A stretch of DNA of 64,000 nucleotides from Aestuariirhabdus litorea (GTDB taxonomy: Bacteria; Pseudomonadota; Gammaproteobacteria; Pseudomonadales; Aestuariirhabdaceae). The notes beneath the pieces are model-generated. The model saw only the letters and a program-made list of their open reading frames with translations. It searched no databases and had not been told where the DNA came from. This document shows, piece after piece, positions 26,940 to 36,028 of this stretch (positions are counted from its first letter, which is position 1; each line of letters opens with the position of its first letter). Position numbers and translations under genes: made by a program. The stretch spans positions 1,178,001 to 1,242,000 of the forward strand of contig NZ_QWEZ01000002.1 in the NCBI RefSeq assembly GCF_003864255.1. The letters are read 5' to 3'.

Positions 26940-28706
26940 ATGAGTATGCGTAATTCCTCACGCACCTGGCACCAGTTTACCCGTCTGCCACTGGCAGCTG
27001 CGGTAACCGCTGCAGTGCTTTCCTCTCAGGCCCAGGCCATCAGTTTCGAGCTGATGGATGGGGAGATCAGGGGTAACTTCGATTCCACCCTCTCTTACGG
27101 CGTCAGCTGGGCAGCGGCAGACGCTGACAAGGACTATTACAGCAACAACAGTAAGACCGGGGGGCGGGCGTTCAGTAGCACCACCGACGACGGCAAGCTG
27201 AACTACAAAAAGGGGCAGCGTTTCTCTGAGGTGGTGAAGGGTATTCACGACCTGGAGTTGACCTACGGCGATAGCGGTGTCTTTGTTCGCGGCAAGTACT
27301 GGTACGACTTTGAGCAGCGCCGCGAGACGGAATTTATCCAGCTGAGCGACAAAGGGAAGCCTGCCCTGTCCCAGAGCAAGGGCGCCGAGCTGCTCGACTA
27401 CTACGTATGGCACAACTATGAGCTGTTTGACCAGCCCGGTACGGTTCGCCTCGGCAGCCAGGTGGTCAGCTGGGGTGAGTCCACCTTTATCCAGAACAGC
27501 ATCAACTCCGCCAACCCGATCGATGTCTCCGCCTTCCGCAAGCCGGGTGCCGAGATCAAGGAAGGCCTGATGCCGTTGGAGATGCTCTACGTGCAGCAGG
27601 GCCTGTCCGATACCCTCTCCCTCGAAGCCTTCTACCAGTTCGAGTGGAAGCCCACGACCCTGGACAACTGCGGCACCTTCTTCGGTACCGATACCGTTAC
27701 CGAGGGCTGTAATGACCGTATGACGGTAGCTGTGCAGTCCCAGGGGCTGAAGCGCGCCAAAGACGACGAGCCCAGCGATGACGGCCAGTGGGGTGCGGCC
27801 ATTCGTTGGTACGCCGAGGAGCTGGGTGAGACCGAGTTCGGCGCCTACTTTATGAACTATCACAGCCGCTTGCCCAGCCTTGGTTTTGGTGAGTCCGGTG
27901 ATAAAGCTGACATCCTTGGAGACCCGGTTTTTGATGCGCTGTTCTTCAGTCAGTATCAAGTGCAGTACCCGGAGGATATTCGCCTCTACGGTTTGAGTTT
28001 TGCCACGACCCTGGGTCAAACCGCTGTCAGCGGTGAGGTGAGCTACCGTCCCAACCAGCCACTGACCACCAATACCGTCGACTCGCTGCTGGCACTGGTA
28101 GAGCCTTTCACTCAGCTTGGAGTGACAGGTTTGCCCTATTCCGGTGAAGGGTTTAATGCCTATCGCCGTAAAGAGGTGACCCAGGCCCAGGTAACCGCTA
28201 TCCATTTCTTTGACCAGGTGTTGGGCGCCAGCCGTGTGTCGCTGGTGGCCGAAGCCGGCGCCAACTGGATCGGCGGTCTGGATGACCCTGACAAGGGCGG
28301 TGAGCGCTTAGGTCGTCACCCCGTTTATGGCCCGGGGGCTGATAAAGCCGGCGCCTGTTTAGGGTTGGCGGCACAGTTCGGCTCGCCTGCCGGTGACAGT
28401 AAGGCGCAGTGTCATGGCGACGGTTACTACAGCGACTTCTCCTGGGGTTATCGTGCACGCGTGAGTGCCAAGTACAACGACGTCTTTGCCGGTATCAACA
28501 TGACACCCAGTGTGGCCTTTTCCCACGATGTGGATGGCTGGGGCCAGAACTTCAATGAGGGGCGCAAGGCGGTTTCTGTTGGCCTGACCGGTGAGTACCT
28601 CAATACCTACAAGGCGTCAGTGTCCTACACCGACTTTTTCGGTGGCGACTACAACACCAGTACCGATCGTGACTTCTTTGCTGCCAGCGTTAGCGCCAGC
28701 TTCTAA
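26940..28706 (+). CDS. DUF1302 family outer-membrane protein
   Basis: The precursor (588 residues) starts with a clear signal peptide (LAAAVTAAVLSSQAQA, cleaved before ISFEL). It continues with alternating beta-strand patterns rich in aromatic residues (LTYGDSGVFVRGKYWYDFEQ, VRLGSQVVSWGEST) and ends in Phe (FFAASVSASF), as expected of an outer-membrane beta-barrel. The N-terminal motif GEIRGNFDSTLSYGVSW is the DUF1302 hallmark. The function is not established; members often sit with a DUF1329 gene, as here. A role in uptake or handling of a hydrophobic substrate is inferred from the neighbouring acyl-CoA ligase. Confidence 0.9.
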   Translation: MSMRNSSRTWHQFTRLPLAAAVTAAVLSSQAQAISFELMDGEIRGNFDSTLSYGVSWAAADADKDYYSNNSKTGGRAFSSTTDDGKLNYKKGQRFSEVVKGIHDLELTYGDSGVFVRGKYWYDFEQRRETEFIQLSDKGKPALSQSKGAELLDYYVWHNYELFDQPGTVRLGSQVVSWGESTFIQNSINSANPIDVSAFRKPGAEIKEGLMPLEMLYVQQGLSDTLSLEAFYQFEWKPTTLDNCGTFFGTDTVTEGCNDRMTVAVQSQGLKRAKDDEPSDDGQWGAAIRWYAEELGETEFGAYFMNYHSRLPSLGFGESGDKADILGDPVFDALFFSQYQVQYPEDIRLYGLSFATTLGQTAVSGEVSYRPNQPLTTNTVDSLLALVEPFTQLGVTGLPYSGEGFNAYRRKEVTQAQVTAIHFFDQVLGASRVSLVAEAGANWIGGLDDPDKGGERLGRHPVYGPGADKAGACLGLAAQFGSPAGDSKAQCHGDGYYSDFSWGYRARVSAKYNDVFAGINMTPSVAFSHDVDGWGQNFNEGRKAVSVGLTGEYLNTYKASVSYTDFFGGDYNTSTDRDFFAASVSASF

Positions 28707-28732
28707 GCGACAGATTACGGAGAGAATTATAA

Positions 28733-30103
28733 ATGAATATGCATAAGAAACTGATCGGTGCCGGCGCCATGGCGCTGACCCTGATGAGCGCCAGTGTGAT
28801 GGCAGCCGTTTCTCCCGAGGAAGCGGCCCGACTGAACAAGGACCTGACTCCGTTGGGCGCCGAGCGTGCAGGTAATGCCGATGGCACCATTCCCGAGTGG
28901 ACCGGCGGTTTGACCAAGGCTTACGCACCCTTTGACGAAAACGGTAGCCTGGCCGATCCCTTTGCGGACGAGAAGCCTCTGTTCACCATCACGGCTCAAA
29001 ACTATGAGCAGTATGCGGACAAGCTGAGCGAAGGCCAGAAGGCCATGTTCAAGCTGTACCCTGAAACCTACAGCATGCCGGTTTACCCCACCCATCGTAC
29101 GGCGACGGTGCCCCAGGAGGTGCAGGAGCAGACCTTTGCCAACGCGACCTCTGTGGACACGGTTCGTGGCGGCAATGGCCTGAAGAACTACAAGCACATT
29201 GGATCTACCCCCTTCCCGATCCCCCAGGCCGGTGTTGAGGCGGTATGGAACCATACGGTTCGCTATCGCGGTGGTAGTACCAAACGTACCATTATCCAGG
29301 CCACCCCGACGACCTCTGGCTCGTTCTCTGCGGTGAAGTTCCAGGATGAGTTTACCTTCAGTGACAAGGTGACCGACTTCGATGGTAACCTCAACAACCT
29401 GCTGTTCTATTTCAAGCAGCGCGTACTGGAGCCGGCGCGTCTGGCGGGTAATGTTCTGCTGGTCCACGAGACCATCGACCAGGTTGAGCAGCCGCGTATG
29501 GCCTGGGTTTACAATGCCGGTCAGCGCCGGGTGCGTCGTGCGCCTCAGGTAGCCTACGATGGCCCGGGTACTGCTTCCGACGGTCTGCGCACCTCAGACA
29601 ACTTCGATATGTATAACGGAGCCCCCGATCGTTACGACTGGAAGCTGGTGGGTAAAAAGGAGATGTACATCCCCTACAACAGCTACAACCTCTACTCTAA
29701 CGAGCATACCTACGAAGACATCATCAAGGCGGGCCATATCGACCCCCAGTACACTCGTTACGAGCTGCACCGTGTGTGGGAAGTTGTGGGTACGCTGAAA
29801 GAGGGTGAGCGTCATATCTATGCCAAGCGGGTGATGTTCCTCGACGAGGACAGCTGGCAGGCATCGGTGATTGACCACTTCGATGGCCGTGGACAGCTGT
29901 GGCGTGTCGCTCAGGCGTACAATATGCACTTCTACCCCATCGGTACTCCATGGTACGCCGCTGAGACCCTCAATGATCTGCTTGCCGGCCGCTATCTCGT
30001 GCTGGGCCTGCAAAACGAAGAGAAAATTGGCTATCAGTTCGGCTTTGAAGCCACCACTAAGGACTATACGCCTGCGGCCCTGCGCCGTTCCGGTGTACGC
30101 TAA
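28733..30103 (+). CDS. DUF1329 family periplasmic protein
   Basis: The precursor (456 residues) has a signal peptide ending in ASVMAAVS. It has the DUF1329 marks LTPLGAERAGNADGTIPEWTGG at the N-terminus (two adjoining motifs), YMPV-type YSMPVYPTHRTA, and RRAPQVAYDGP with DNFDMYNGAPDRYDWKLVGK (split motifs). The fold is predicted by others to resemble lipid-binding LolA/LolB-type proteins; I infer envelope lipid handling only. It follows the DUF1302 gene by 26 nt and is certainly co-transcribed with it. A terminator follows. Confidence 0.9.
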   Translation: MNMHKKLIGAGAMALTLMSASVMAAVSPEEAARLNKDLTPLGAERAGNADGTIPEWTGGLTKAYAPFDENGSLADPFADEKPLFTITAQNYEQYADKLSEGQKAMFKLYPETYSMPVYPTHRTATVPQEVQEQTFANATSVDTVRGGNGLKNYKHIGSTPFPIPQAGVEAVWNHTVRYRGGSTKRTIIQATPTTSGSFSAVKFQDEFTFSDKVTDFDGNLNNLLFYFKQRVLEPARLAGNVLLVHETIDQVEQPRMAWVYNAGQRRVRRAPQVAYDGPGTASDGLRTSDNFDMYNGAPDRYDWKLVGKKEMYIPYNSYNLYSNEHTYEDIIKAGHIDPQYTRYELHRVWEVVGTLKEGERHIYAKRVMFLDEDSWQASVIDHFDGRGQLWRVAQAYNMHFYPIGTPWYAAETLNDLLAGRYLVLGLQNEEKIGYQFGFEATTKDYTPAALRRSGVR

Positions 30104-30111
30104 ACCTCATA

Positions 30112-30174
30112 GACGGCCAGCCTGACTGGCCGTCAACCTACTCTTGATTTAGCCGGGCTTTGCCCGGCTTTTTT
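30112..30174 (+). terminator. Hairpin pair and intrinsic terminator after DUF1329
   Basis: A first stem GACGGCCAG-N5-CTGGCCGTC (30112-30134) is followed by AGCCGGGC-N3-GCCCGGCT (30151-30169) and a run of six Ts. The second is a canonical rho-independent terminator for the DUF1302-DUF1329 operon. Confidence 0.88.
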
Positions 30175-30358
30175 ATGCCCAGGGAAGGGCGGTATGCCGC
30201 GAGAGCCAGGGAGGGCGTTAGCGGCTTATGCCCAGGGAAGGGCGGTATGCCGCGAGAGCCAGGGAGGGCGTTAGCGGCTTATGCCCAGGGAAAGGTGGTA
30301 TGCCGCGAGAGCCAGGGAGGGCGTTAGCGGCTTATGCCCAGGGAGAGTCGGTATGCCG
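30175..30358. repeat. 53-bp tandem direct repeat array (three full copies plus a partial one)
   Basis: Units begin at 30175, 30228, 30281 and 30334, an exact period of 53 bp. The first two copies are essentially identical, the third has two or three changes, and the fourth stops after about 25 bp. Each unit starts ATGCCCAGGGA and contains ATGCCGCGAGAGCCAGGGA and TTAGCGGCTT. The period is not a multiple of three and no gene spans it. It directly follows the terminator of the upstream operon. Confidence 0.93.
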
Positions 30359-30748
30359 ATAGCGATCCTTGGGGTAACAGGTCGTTTTTTTTCCTGCAAA
30401 AACGACACTCCAGACATCCCTGTCAGTCGTATGCCGCAGCCGTTTTTTGCTCCTGTGGCTATCTATCGTCAATACAGACACTCCCGACATCTCTTTGGGT
30501 CGAGAGCCAGGAACGGCGGCAGCGCCTGATGCCGTAAGCTTCCGGTTGAAGGTCGGCTAACGCAGGGTCGGGAGGCGATCCAAGCAGGCCCCATCGGCTC
30601 GACCCCAATCGGGGAATTTCATGACCTGGGTTAGTGTTGACCGCTGAGTCCGAATTGATTTGCTCTTGCCCGACACTGCATAATGCAACTGATAATCACG
30701 AGATGCGGCGATGTACTGCATCTCGAACAGCAGAGAAGCAGGGCGAGA
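30359..30748. other. Intergenic stretch with hairpin, short repeats and a degenerate copy of the 53-bp unit
   Basis: No gene is seen. A 9-bp perfect hairpin (GTCGTTTTT / AAAAACGAC, 30381-30406) is followed by two related pieces, ACTCCAGACATC and ACTCCCGACATC (about 30406-30500). At about 30500-30532 the sequence CGAGAGCCAGGAACGGCG...GATGCC closely follows the second half of the 53-bp unit, so an older copy lies 140 bp beyond the array. A possible promoter for the next gene is TTGATT (30655-30660), an 18-nt spacer and CATAAT (30679-30684). Confidence 0.6.
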
Positions 30749-33508
30749 ATGGTAGTGAGTCGAGAGATAGATCCCCCCTCGTTAACCAACGTTCGGGCGA
30801 GTAGGGGCGAGTCAACGCTTCCCGGAACAATTCTGGGGATGAAGCTTTATCGCCCGCCTCTGCCACAGGGGCATATTCCTCGGCCTCGACTGATCGAGCT
30901 GTTAGACCGGTCAAACTGTCGGCTGGCGGTAATCAGCGCCCCGGCCGGTTTTGGTAAATCGACCCTGGCCATTGAGTGGCTGCAACGACTGTCTGAAACC
31001 CACCGGGTTGCCTGGTTGTCTCTTGATGAGCGCGACAATAACCTTCAGCGCTTCCTCACCTATCTTGTTCACGCATTCGGCCGTTGCCTCGACGAGGGAG
31101 CCAGCGAGGCCTCTCTGGAGCAGTTGAGCGTTCATCAGGCGCACCAACCCCTCTCTTTTGAGTCGGTACTCACTCCCTTGCTGGAGGAGTTATGGCAGCT
31201 AAAGCAGCCGCTGGTGTTGGCCCTCGATGACTATCACGTGATAAACCGGGAGGCGGTGCATCAGTGTATGCACTTTCTCTTCGACCATTTACCCCCCAAT
31301 GTTCGCCTGCTGTTAACCAGTCGTTACCAAATGGGGGTGGCGATCTCAAAATTGCGCCTCAATCGCCAGCTGGCTGAGATCGGGCAGGAGGAGCTGCGCT
31401 TTACCCACGAGGAGATCGAAAGCTATCTTCTCGGGGAAGGCTTCAACGGTCTCACTTCCGGTGATATTTCGTTGGTTGAGCGGCGCAGTGAGGGGTGGAT
31501 TACCGGCTTGCGTCTTTTTGTCATGGCGCTCAGTCGTGAATCCGACCCTTGCCAGCATATCAGGGCCTTGAAAGGTACCGAGCAGTTTATCGCCAACTAT
31601 CTGCTGGAGGAGGTGTTTGTCCGCCTGGGTAGGGAAGTTCAGGAGTTTTTGCTCGATACGGCCCTGCTCGATAGTTTTAGCGCCAAGCTCTGTGATGCGG
31701 TGGGGCATCGCCAGAACAGCCTGGAGCTGCTGGAGCTGCTCCGCAGTAAGGGGGTATTTCTGGTGCCCCTTAACCATGAAGGTACCTGGTATCGCTACCA
31801 CCACCTGTTTGCCGAATTCCTACAGGAACAGAGCGTGCAGCGCGGCAATCTGCGAACAACCCTCGTGTGGGAGCGGGCGAGTCGCTGGTTCCATGAACGT
31901 GGCCAGATGCCGCAAGCGGTGGACTATGCATTGCGAGCCAATGATGTCGACGGCGCATCCCGCCTTGTGCAGGGCTTATCGGAGGAGCAGCTGCTGGCAG
32001 AGCAGAATCTGTCGCAGCTACTCAGCTGGCGGGCGGAGCTGCCGGAACAGCTGATCACAGGACGCCCCCGCCTGGTGGTGATCTACAGTTGGGCGTTGGC
32101 TCTCAGCTGCCAGTTGGCGGAAGCTGAGCGCCTGCTTGCCACGCTTTCAAAATTCGGAGAGAAGGAGCATGCCTTTTATCGGGGGCAGGAGCTCGCGATC
32201 CGGGCGGTGATTTTGCGGGGGCGCTCTGACCTTAAAGGTGCGGAAGAATCTGCCCAGGCGGCGTTGGAGCAACTCCCCCCAGAGTCTTATGGCGCGCGTA
32301 TTATTGCACTGTCGGTGCTTTGTAATTGCCACCTCAGCCGGGGGCAGATAGAGCCTGCACGGGACTATAACCGGATGTCAGTCGAGGAGGCTCAGCGCTC
32401 GGGGCATAGCCTGTTTGAGCTGCTTATGTGCTTTGATCAGGCCTCCCTGATGATGGATCGGGGGCACCTGGATATTGCTGTGCGCCATATCGATGAGCAT
32501 ACCAAGCGGATCTATTGCGATGCCGATACCACCAGCCTGGGTCGCCTCTACATGCTCAAGGGGTTTGCCCTGTGGAAGCAGCAGAATCTCGACGAAGCGG
32601 AGAGCTGGGCCCGCAGGGGCATTCCCATCGCCGAACGGGCCCGGGACGTCTCCGTGGTATTGGGGTATACGGTCCGTATCCTGATCTACCGCAACCGTAA
32701 GGATATTGGGGCGGCCTTTAACATGCTCGCCGAGGTCGAGCGCTTGATGAACCTGTGGGATATTCCCCAGGTGTTCTACCTGGCCTGGCTGACGGTGCTG
32801 AAGTGTGACCTCTGGATCTACCAGGGCAAACTCGAGCAGGCCCGGGGCTGGCTCGAGCGGTTGGTTGAGCTCTATGACAGCGAACAGGTGTGGCCCCCGC
32901 CCTACCTGCACTTTTTGCCGGGCCTGACCAAGCTGATCTATTGTCGGCTGCTGCTGGCCGATGGCAATCCCCAGGGGGCGGCTGAGGTGGCGGCCGTCAG
33001 TGCGGACAAGTACCGCCGACAGCAGCTTTACAATTATCAGGGGGTTGCCCTGCTCTACGAGGCGGCCGCCCGTAATCTGGCTGGTCAGGTGACTGAGGCG
33101 CAAGAGCGCCTGCGGGAGGCGCTTGAACTGCTGGAGGGGTCGGGGATGATCTACCCCTTCAGAGAGCTGGGCGATGCCATTGTTGCCCCTCTGCAGCAGC
33201 TGGGGGAGAACGAGTTTGCGCGGCGGATGCTGGCCATGATCTGCGCGAAGGCACCCAGCAGCCCGGAAAAGGAGAGCGCGGAAAACCGCCTTCTGGAAAT
33301 TAACCGCCAGTTGAATGAGCCGATCAGCAAACGGGAGATGGCGGTACTCAAGCTGATCGCCAGCGGGCTCTCGAACCAGCAGATCGCCGACAAGCTCTTT
33401 ATTTCGCTGCACACCGTGAAGACCCACGCCCGCCGCATCAACAACAAGCTGGAAGTAAGAAGCCGGACCCAGGCAGCTGCCAAAGCGCGGGAGCTGGGGT
33501 TGGTGTAA
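30749..33508 (+). CDS. MalT/AlkS-type LuxR-family ATP-dependent regulator
   Basis: This large regulator (919 residues) is built like MalT: a NACHT/STAND-type ATPase with Walker A SAPAGFGKST near residue 64, Walker B VLALDDYHVI, a helical TPR-like sensor region, and a C-terminal LuxR helix-turn-helix (ISKREMAVLKLIASGLSNQQ, IADKLFISLHTVKTHARRIN). Such proteins activate transcription on binding an inducer and ATP. The start is uncertain: GTG/ATG codons at 30683, 30749 and 30839 are in frame. The one at 30749 has AGGG upstream and lies downstream of a candidate promoter; the family core begins at MKLYRPPLP (30839). The DUF1302/DUF1329/acyl-CoA ligase genes are its likely targets. Confidence 0.87.
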   Translation: MVVSREIDPPSLTNVRASRGESTLPGTILGMKLYRPPLPQGHIPRPRLIELLDRSNCRLAVISAPAGFGKSTLAIEWLQRLSETHRVAWLSLDERDNNLQRFLTYLVHAFGRCLDEGASEASLEQLSVHQAHQPLSFESVLTPLLEELWQLKQPLVLALDDYHVINREAVHQCMHFLFDHLPPNVRLLLTSRYQMGVAISKLRLNRQLAEIGQEELRFTHEEIESYLLGEGFNGLTSGDISLVERRSEGWITGLRLFVMALSRESDPCQHIRALKGTEQFIANYLLEEVFVRLGREVQEFLLDTALLDSFSAKLCDAVGHRQNSLELLELLRSKGVFLVPLNHEGTWYRYHHLFAEFLQEQSVQRGNLRTTLVWERASRWFHERGQMPQAVDYALRANDVDGASRLVQGLSEEQLLAEQNLSQLLSWRAELPEQLITGRPRLVVIYSWALALSCQLAEAERLLATLSKFGEKEHAFYRGQELAIRAVILRGRSDLKGAEESAQAALEQLPPESYGARIIALSVLCNCHLSRGQIEPARDYNRMSVEEAQRSGHSLFELLMCFDQASLMMDRGHLDIAVRHIDEHTKRIYCDADTTSLGRLYMLKGFALWKQQNLDEAESWARRGIPIAERARDVSVVLGYTVRILIYRNRKDIGAAFNMLAEVERLMNLWDIPQVFYLAWLTVLKCDLWIYQGKLEQARGWLERLVELYDSEQVWPPPYLHFLPGLTKLIYCRLLLADGNPQGAAEVAAVSADKYRRQQLYNYQGVALLYEAAARNLAGQVTEAQERLREALELLEGSGMIYPFRELGDAIVAPLQQLGENEFARRMLAMICAKAPSSPEKESAENRLLEINRQLNEPISKREMAVLKLIASGLSNQQIADKLFISLHTVKTHARRINNKLEVRSRTQAAAKARELGLV

Positions 33509-33520
33509 CCGATGCCCGGG

Positions 33521-33585
33521 AAGGGTAAAGGCGGGCGGAGAATACGCAAAGCTGTGATCCTCCTTACCCTTCCTTTACCCTTTTT
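33521..33585 (+). terminator. Long-loop inverted repeat after the MalT-type gene
   Basis: AAGGGTAAAGG (33521-33531) and CCTTTACCCTT (33572-33582) are perfect 11-bp arms 40 nt apart, ending in TTTTT. It is a possible terminator, although the loop is unusually long. Confidence 0.4.
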
Positions 33586-33675
33586 CTGCTAGATTGTTGG
33601 AAACGGCCGTGACGGCGCTGCTCCTTCAGCGGTACTGTCGGGCGAAAAGACCCATAGAACACAGGAATAGCACCT

Positions 33676-34323
33676 ATGATCAAACAGTTAACTGCAATCA
33701 GTCTCAGCGCCCTTTTGCTGGCCGGTTGCCAGACCACGAACCCCTATACCGGCGAGCAGGAGATCAACAAAACCACCAAATATGGTGGCATTGGTGCCTT
33801 GGCAGGGGCTGTGGTCGGTGGCCTGGCTAATGGTAAGGATGGGGCACTGGCGGGTGCGGCCCTGGGCGGTGCGGCCGGTGCCGGGTATGGGTATTACACC
33901 GACCGGCAGGAGGCGGCCCTGCGCCAGCGCCTGCAGGGTACCGGCGTGCAGGTACAGCGCAACGGCAATGATCTCAAGCTGATCATGCCGGGTAACATCA
34001 CTTTTGCGACCAACTCCTATAACATCCAGGCAAGCTTCTACAGTGTGTTGGGGTCGGTTGCACTGGTGCTTCAGGAGTTCGACAAGAACACCGTCGAGGT
34101 CGTAGGCCACACCGACAGCACAGGGAGCCGCCAGTACAATATGAGCCTCTCGGAAAAGCGCGCCCAGAGCGTTGCCAGCTACCTGGTTAACCAGGGCGTG
34201 GCCGGCCCGCGGATCTCCTATTTTGGCGCCGGCCCCGACCAGCCTATCGCCAGTAACGACAGTACCAGTGGCCGCGCCCTGAACCGTCGAGTCGAGATCA
34301 ACCTTCGTCCCCCCGTGCAATAA
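33676..34323 (+). CDS. OmpA-family lipoprotein with glycine-zipper domain
   Basis: The precursor (215 residues) has a lipobox LLAGC (Cys18). A glycine-zipper segment follows (GGIGALAGAVVGGLANG, GALAGAALGGAAGAGYGYY), and then an OmpA C-terminal peptidoglycan-binding domain (ITFATNSYNI, VEVVGHTDSTGSRQYNMSLS, SEKRAQSVASYLV, ALNRRVEI). This is the YiaD type of architecture: a lipoprotein tying the outer membrane to the peptidoglycan. It stands alone; AGGA precedes the ATG. Confidence 0.9.
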   Translation: MIKQLTAISLSALLLAGCQTTNPYTGEQEINKTTKYGGIGALAGAVVGGLANGKDGALAGAALGGAAGAGYGYYTDRQEAALRQRLQGTGVQVQRNGNDLKLIMPGNITFATNSYNIQASFYSVLGSVALVLQEFDKNTVEVVGHTDSTGSRQYNMSLSEKRAQSVASYLVNQGVAGPRISYFGAGPDQPIASNDSTSGRALNRRVEINLRPPVQ

Positions 34324-34465
34324 GTTCGGCGCTCAACCGGCGGCCAATCGAGTCGCCGGTTGAGGCTTTGCTGGCATATTCTCCCGCTCTGTTAACTGAT
34401 AAACTGGCCGCAATTCGCGGGCGGCTGGCTTGCCCTGCGCGTATGGAATGAGAGGGGGTTGAGGC

Positions 34466-36013
34466 ATGAGTAACGATCGGGTTGTGATCTTTGATACTAC
34501 GCTGCGCGACGGCGAGCAGAGTCCGGGTGCTTCCATGACCCGCGAGGAGAAACTGCGCATTGCCCGGGCTCTGGAGATGATGCGGGTGGATGTGATCGAA
34601 GCGGGTTTCCCGGTCGCCAGCCCCGGTGACTTTGAGGCGGTTAAAGCGGTCGCCGAAACCATCCGTGAGAGTACGGTCTGCGGCCTGGCGCGGGCGCTGG
34701 ATAACGACATCGATCGCGCGGGTGAGGCCCTCAGGGGAGCGGCATCCGGCCGTATCCACACTTTTATTGCCACCTCCCCCATCCATATGCAGCACAAGCT
34801 GCGGATGCAGCCCGAGCAGGTGGTGGAGCAGGCGGTTTATGCGGTCAAGCGGGCCCGTAACCTGATCGCCGATGTGGAGTTTTCCTGCGAGGATGCGGGG
34901 CGCTCCGAGATCGACTTTCTGTGCCGCATCATCGAGGCGGCGATCGATGCTGGTGCTCGCACCATCAACATTCCCGACACGGTCGGCTATGCCATTCCCC
35001 ACCAGTTTGGGGAGACCATTGCCCAGTTGATCGCTCGTATCCCCAATGCCGACAAGGCGATCTTCTCGGTGCACTGCCACAATGATCTCGGTCTGGCCGT
35101 GGCCAACTCGCTGGCATCGGTGGTGCAGGGGGCGCGGCAGGTGGAGTGCACCATCAACGGACTCGGTGAGCGGGCGGGAAACGCCTCGCTGGAGGAGTTT
35201 GTGATGGCGCTCAAAACCCGCAAGGACCTGCTGGGGCTGGAGACCAATATCGACACCCGTCACATCGTCGCCACCTCCAAGCTGGTGTCCGGTATTACCG
35301 GTTTCCCGGTACAACCCAACAAGGCGATCGTGGGGGCCAATGCGTTTGCCCATGAGTCCGGGATTCACCAGGACGGGGTGCTCAAGCACCGCGAAACCTA
35401 CGAGATCATGAGTGCCGAAAGCGTCGGCTGGACCACCAACAAAATGGTGCTGGGCAAACACTCCGGTCGCGCGGCCTTCAAGAGTCGACTTGAGGAGTTG
35501 GGGATCGGATTCAACACCGAGTCCGAGCTCAATACAGCCTTTGCCCGCTTCAAGGAGCTGGCGGATAAGAAGCACGAAATTTTCGACGAGGATCTGCAGG
35601 CGCTGGTCAGCGATACGTTGGCGGCCGACGTCCCCGAAACCTATAAGCTGGTCTGCTCCGAGGTATGCTCGCGTACCGGCGAGACCCCCATGGCCCGGGT
35701 TACCCTCAATGTGGATGGTCAGGAGCAGAGCGTTGAGTGCGTCGGCGACGGGCCTGTGGACGCGGTCTTCAAGGCGATCGAAAAGATCGCCCAGTCGGAC
35801 GCTACACTGGTGCTCTACTCCGTTAACGCCATCACCAAGGGAACTGACTCCCAGGGCGAGGTGACCGTACGGCTTGAGAAGGGGGGCCGGATCGTCAACG
35901 GCAACGGTGCCGACACCGATATCATCGTGGCCTCGGAAAAGGCCTATATCAACGCCCTCAACCTGCTGTGCAAGGGCGTTGATCGGGCCCACCCGCAGAT
36001 TGCGGATGTCTGA
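34466..36013 (+). CDS. leuA: 2-isopropylmalate synthase
   Basis: LeuA condenses acetyl-CoA and 2-ketoisovalerate in the first step of leucine synthesis. The protein (515 residues) is the long enterobacterial-type form with an HMGL-like TIM barrel ([17 protein letters not shown], metal motif [32 protein letters not shown] split over two motifs). It also has the C-terminal leucine-sensing dimer domain ([25 protein letters not shown]). A purine-rich ribosome site precedes ATG 34466. No leader peptide or other leu genes are seen nearby. The next gene starts 15 nt after its stop. Confidence 0.95.
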   Translation: MSNDRVVIFDTTLRDGEQSPGASMTREEKLRIARALEMMRVDVIEAGFPVASPGDFEAVKAVAETIRESTVCGLARALDNDIDRAGEALRGAASGRIHTFIATSPIHMQHKLRMQPEQVVEQAVYAVKRARNLIADVEFSCEDAGRSEIDFLCRIIEAAIDAGARTINIPDTVGYAIPHQFGETIAQLIARIPNADKAIFSVHCHNDLGLAVANSLASVVQGARQVECTINGLGERAGNASLEEFVMALKTRKDLLGLETNIDTRHIVATSKLVSGITGFPVQPNKAIVGANAFAHESGIHQDGVLKHRETYEIMSAESVGWTTNKMVLGKHSGRAAFKSRLEELGIGFNTESELNTAFARFKELADKKHEIFDEDLQALVSDTLAADVPETYKLVCSEVCSRTGETPMARVTLNVDGQEQSVECVGDGPVDAVFKAIEKIAQSDATLVLYSVNAITKGTDSQGEVTVRLEKGGRIVNGNGADTDIIVASEKAYINALNLLCKGVDRAHPQIADV

Positions 36014-36028
36014 CCGGAAGCCTTCGCC

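Noticed and set aside
30175-30358. Possible CRISPR array
   Set aside because: The units abut with no variable spacers and no cas genes are present; it is a simple tandem repeat.
30281-30529. Short frame across the 53-bp repeat array
   Set aside because: The repeat period is not a multiple of three and the frame has no start signal or conserved sequence.
34298-35992. 564-codon open frame antisense to leuA
   Set aside because: leuA has a complete set of family motifs on the + strand. The antisense frame shows no domain and reflects GC-rich codon bias.
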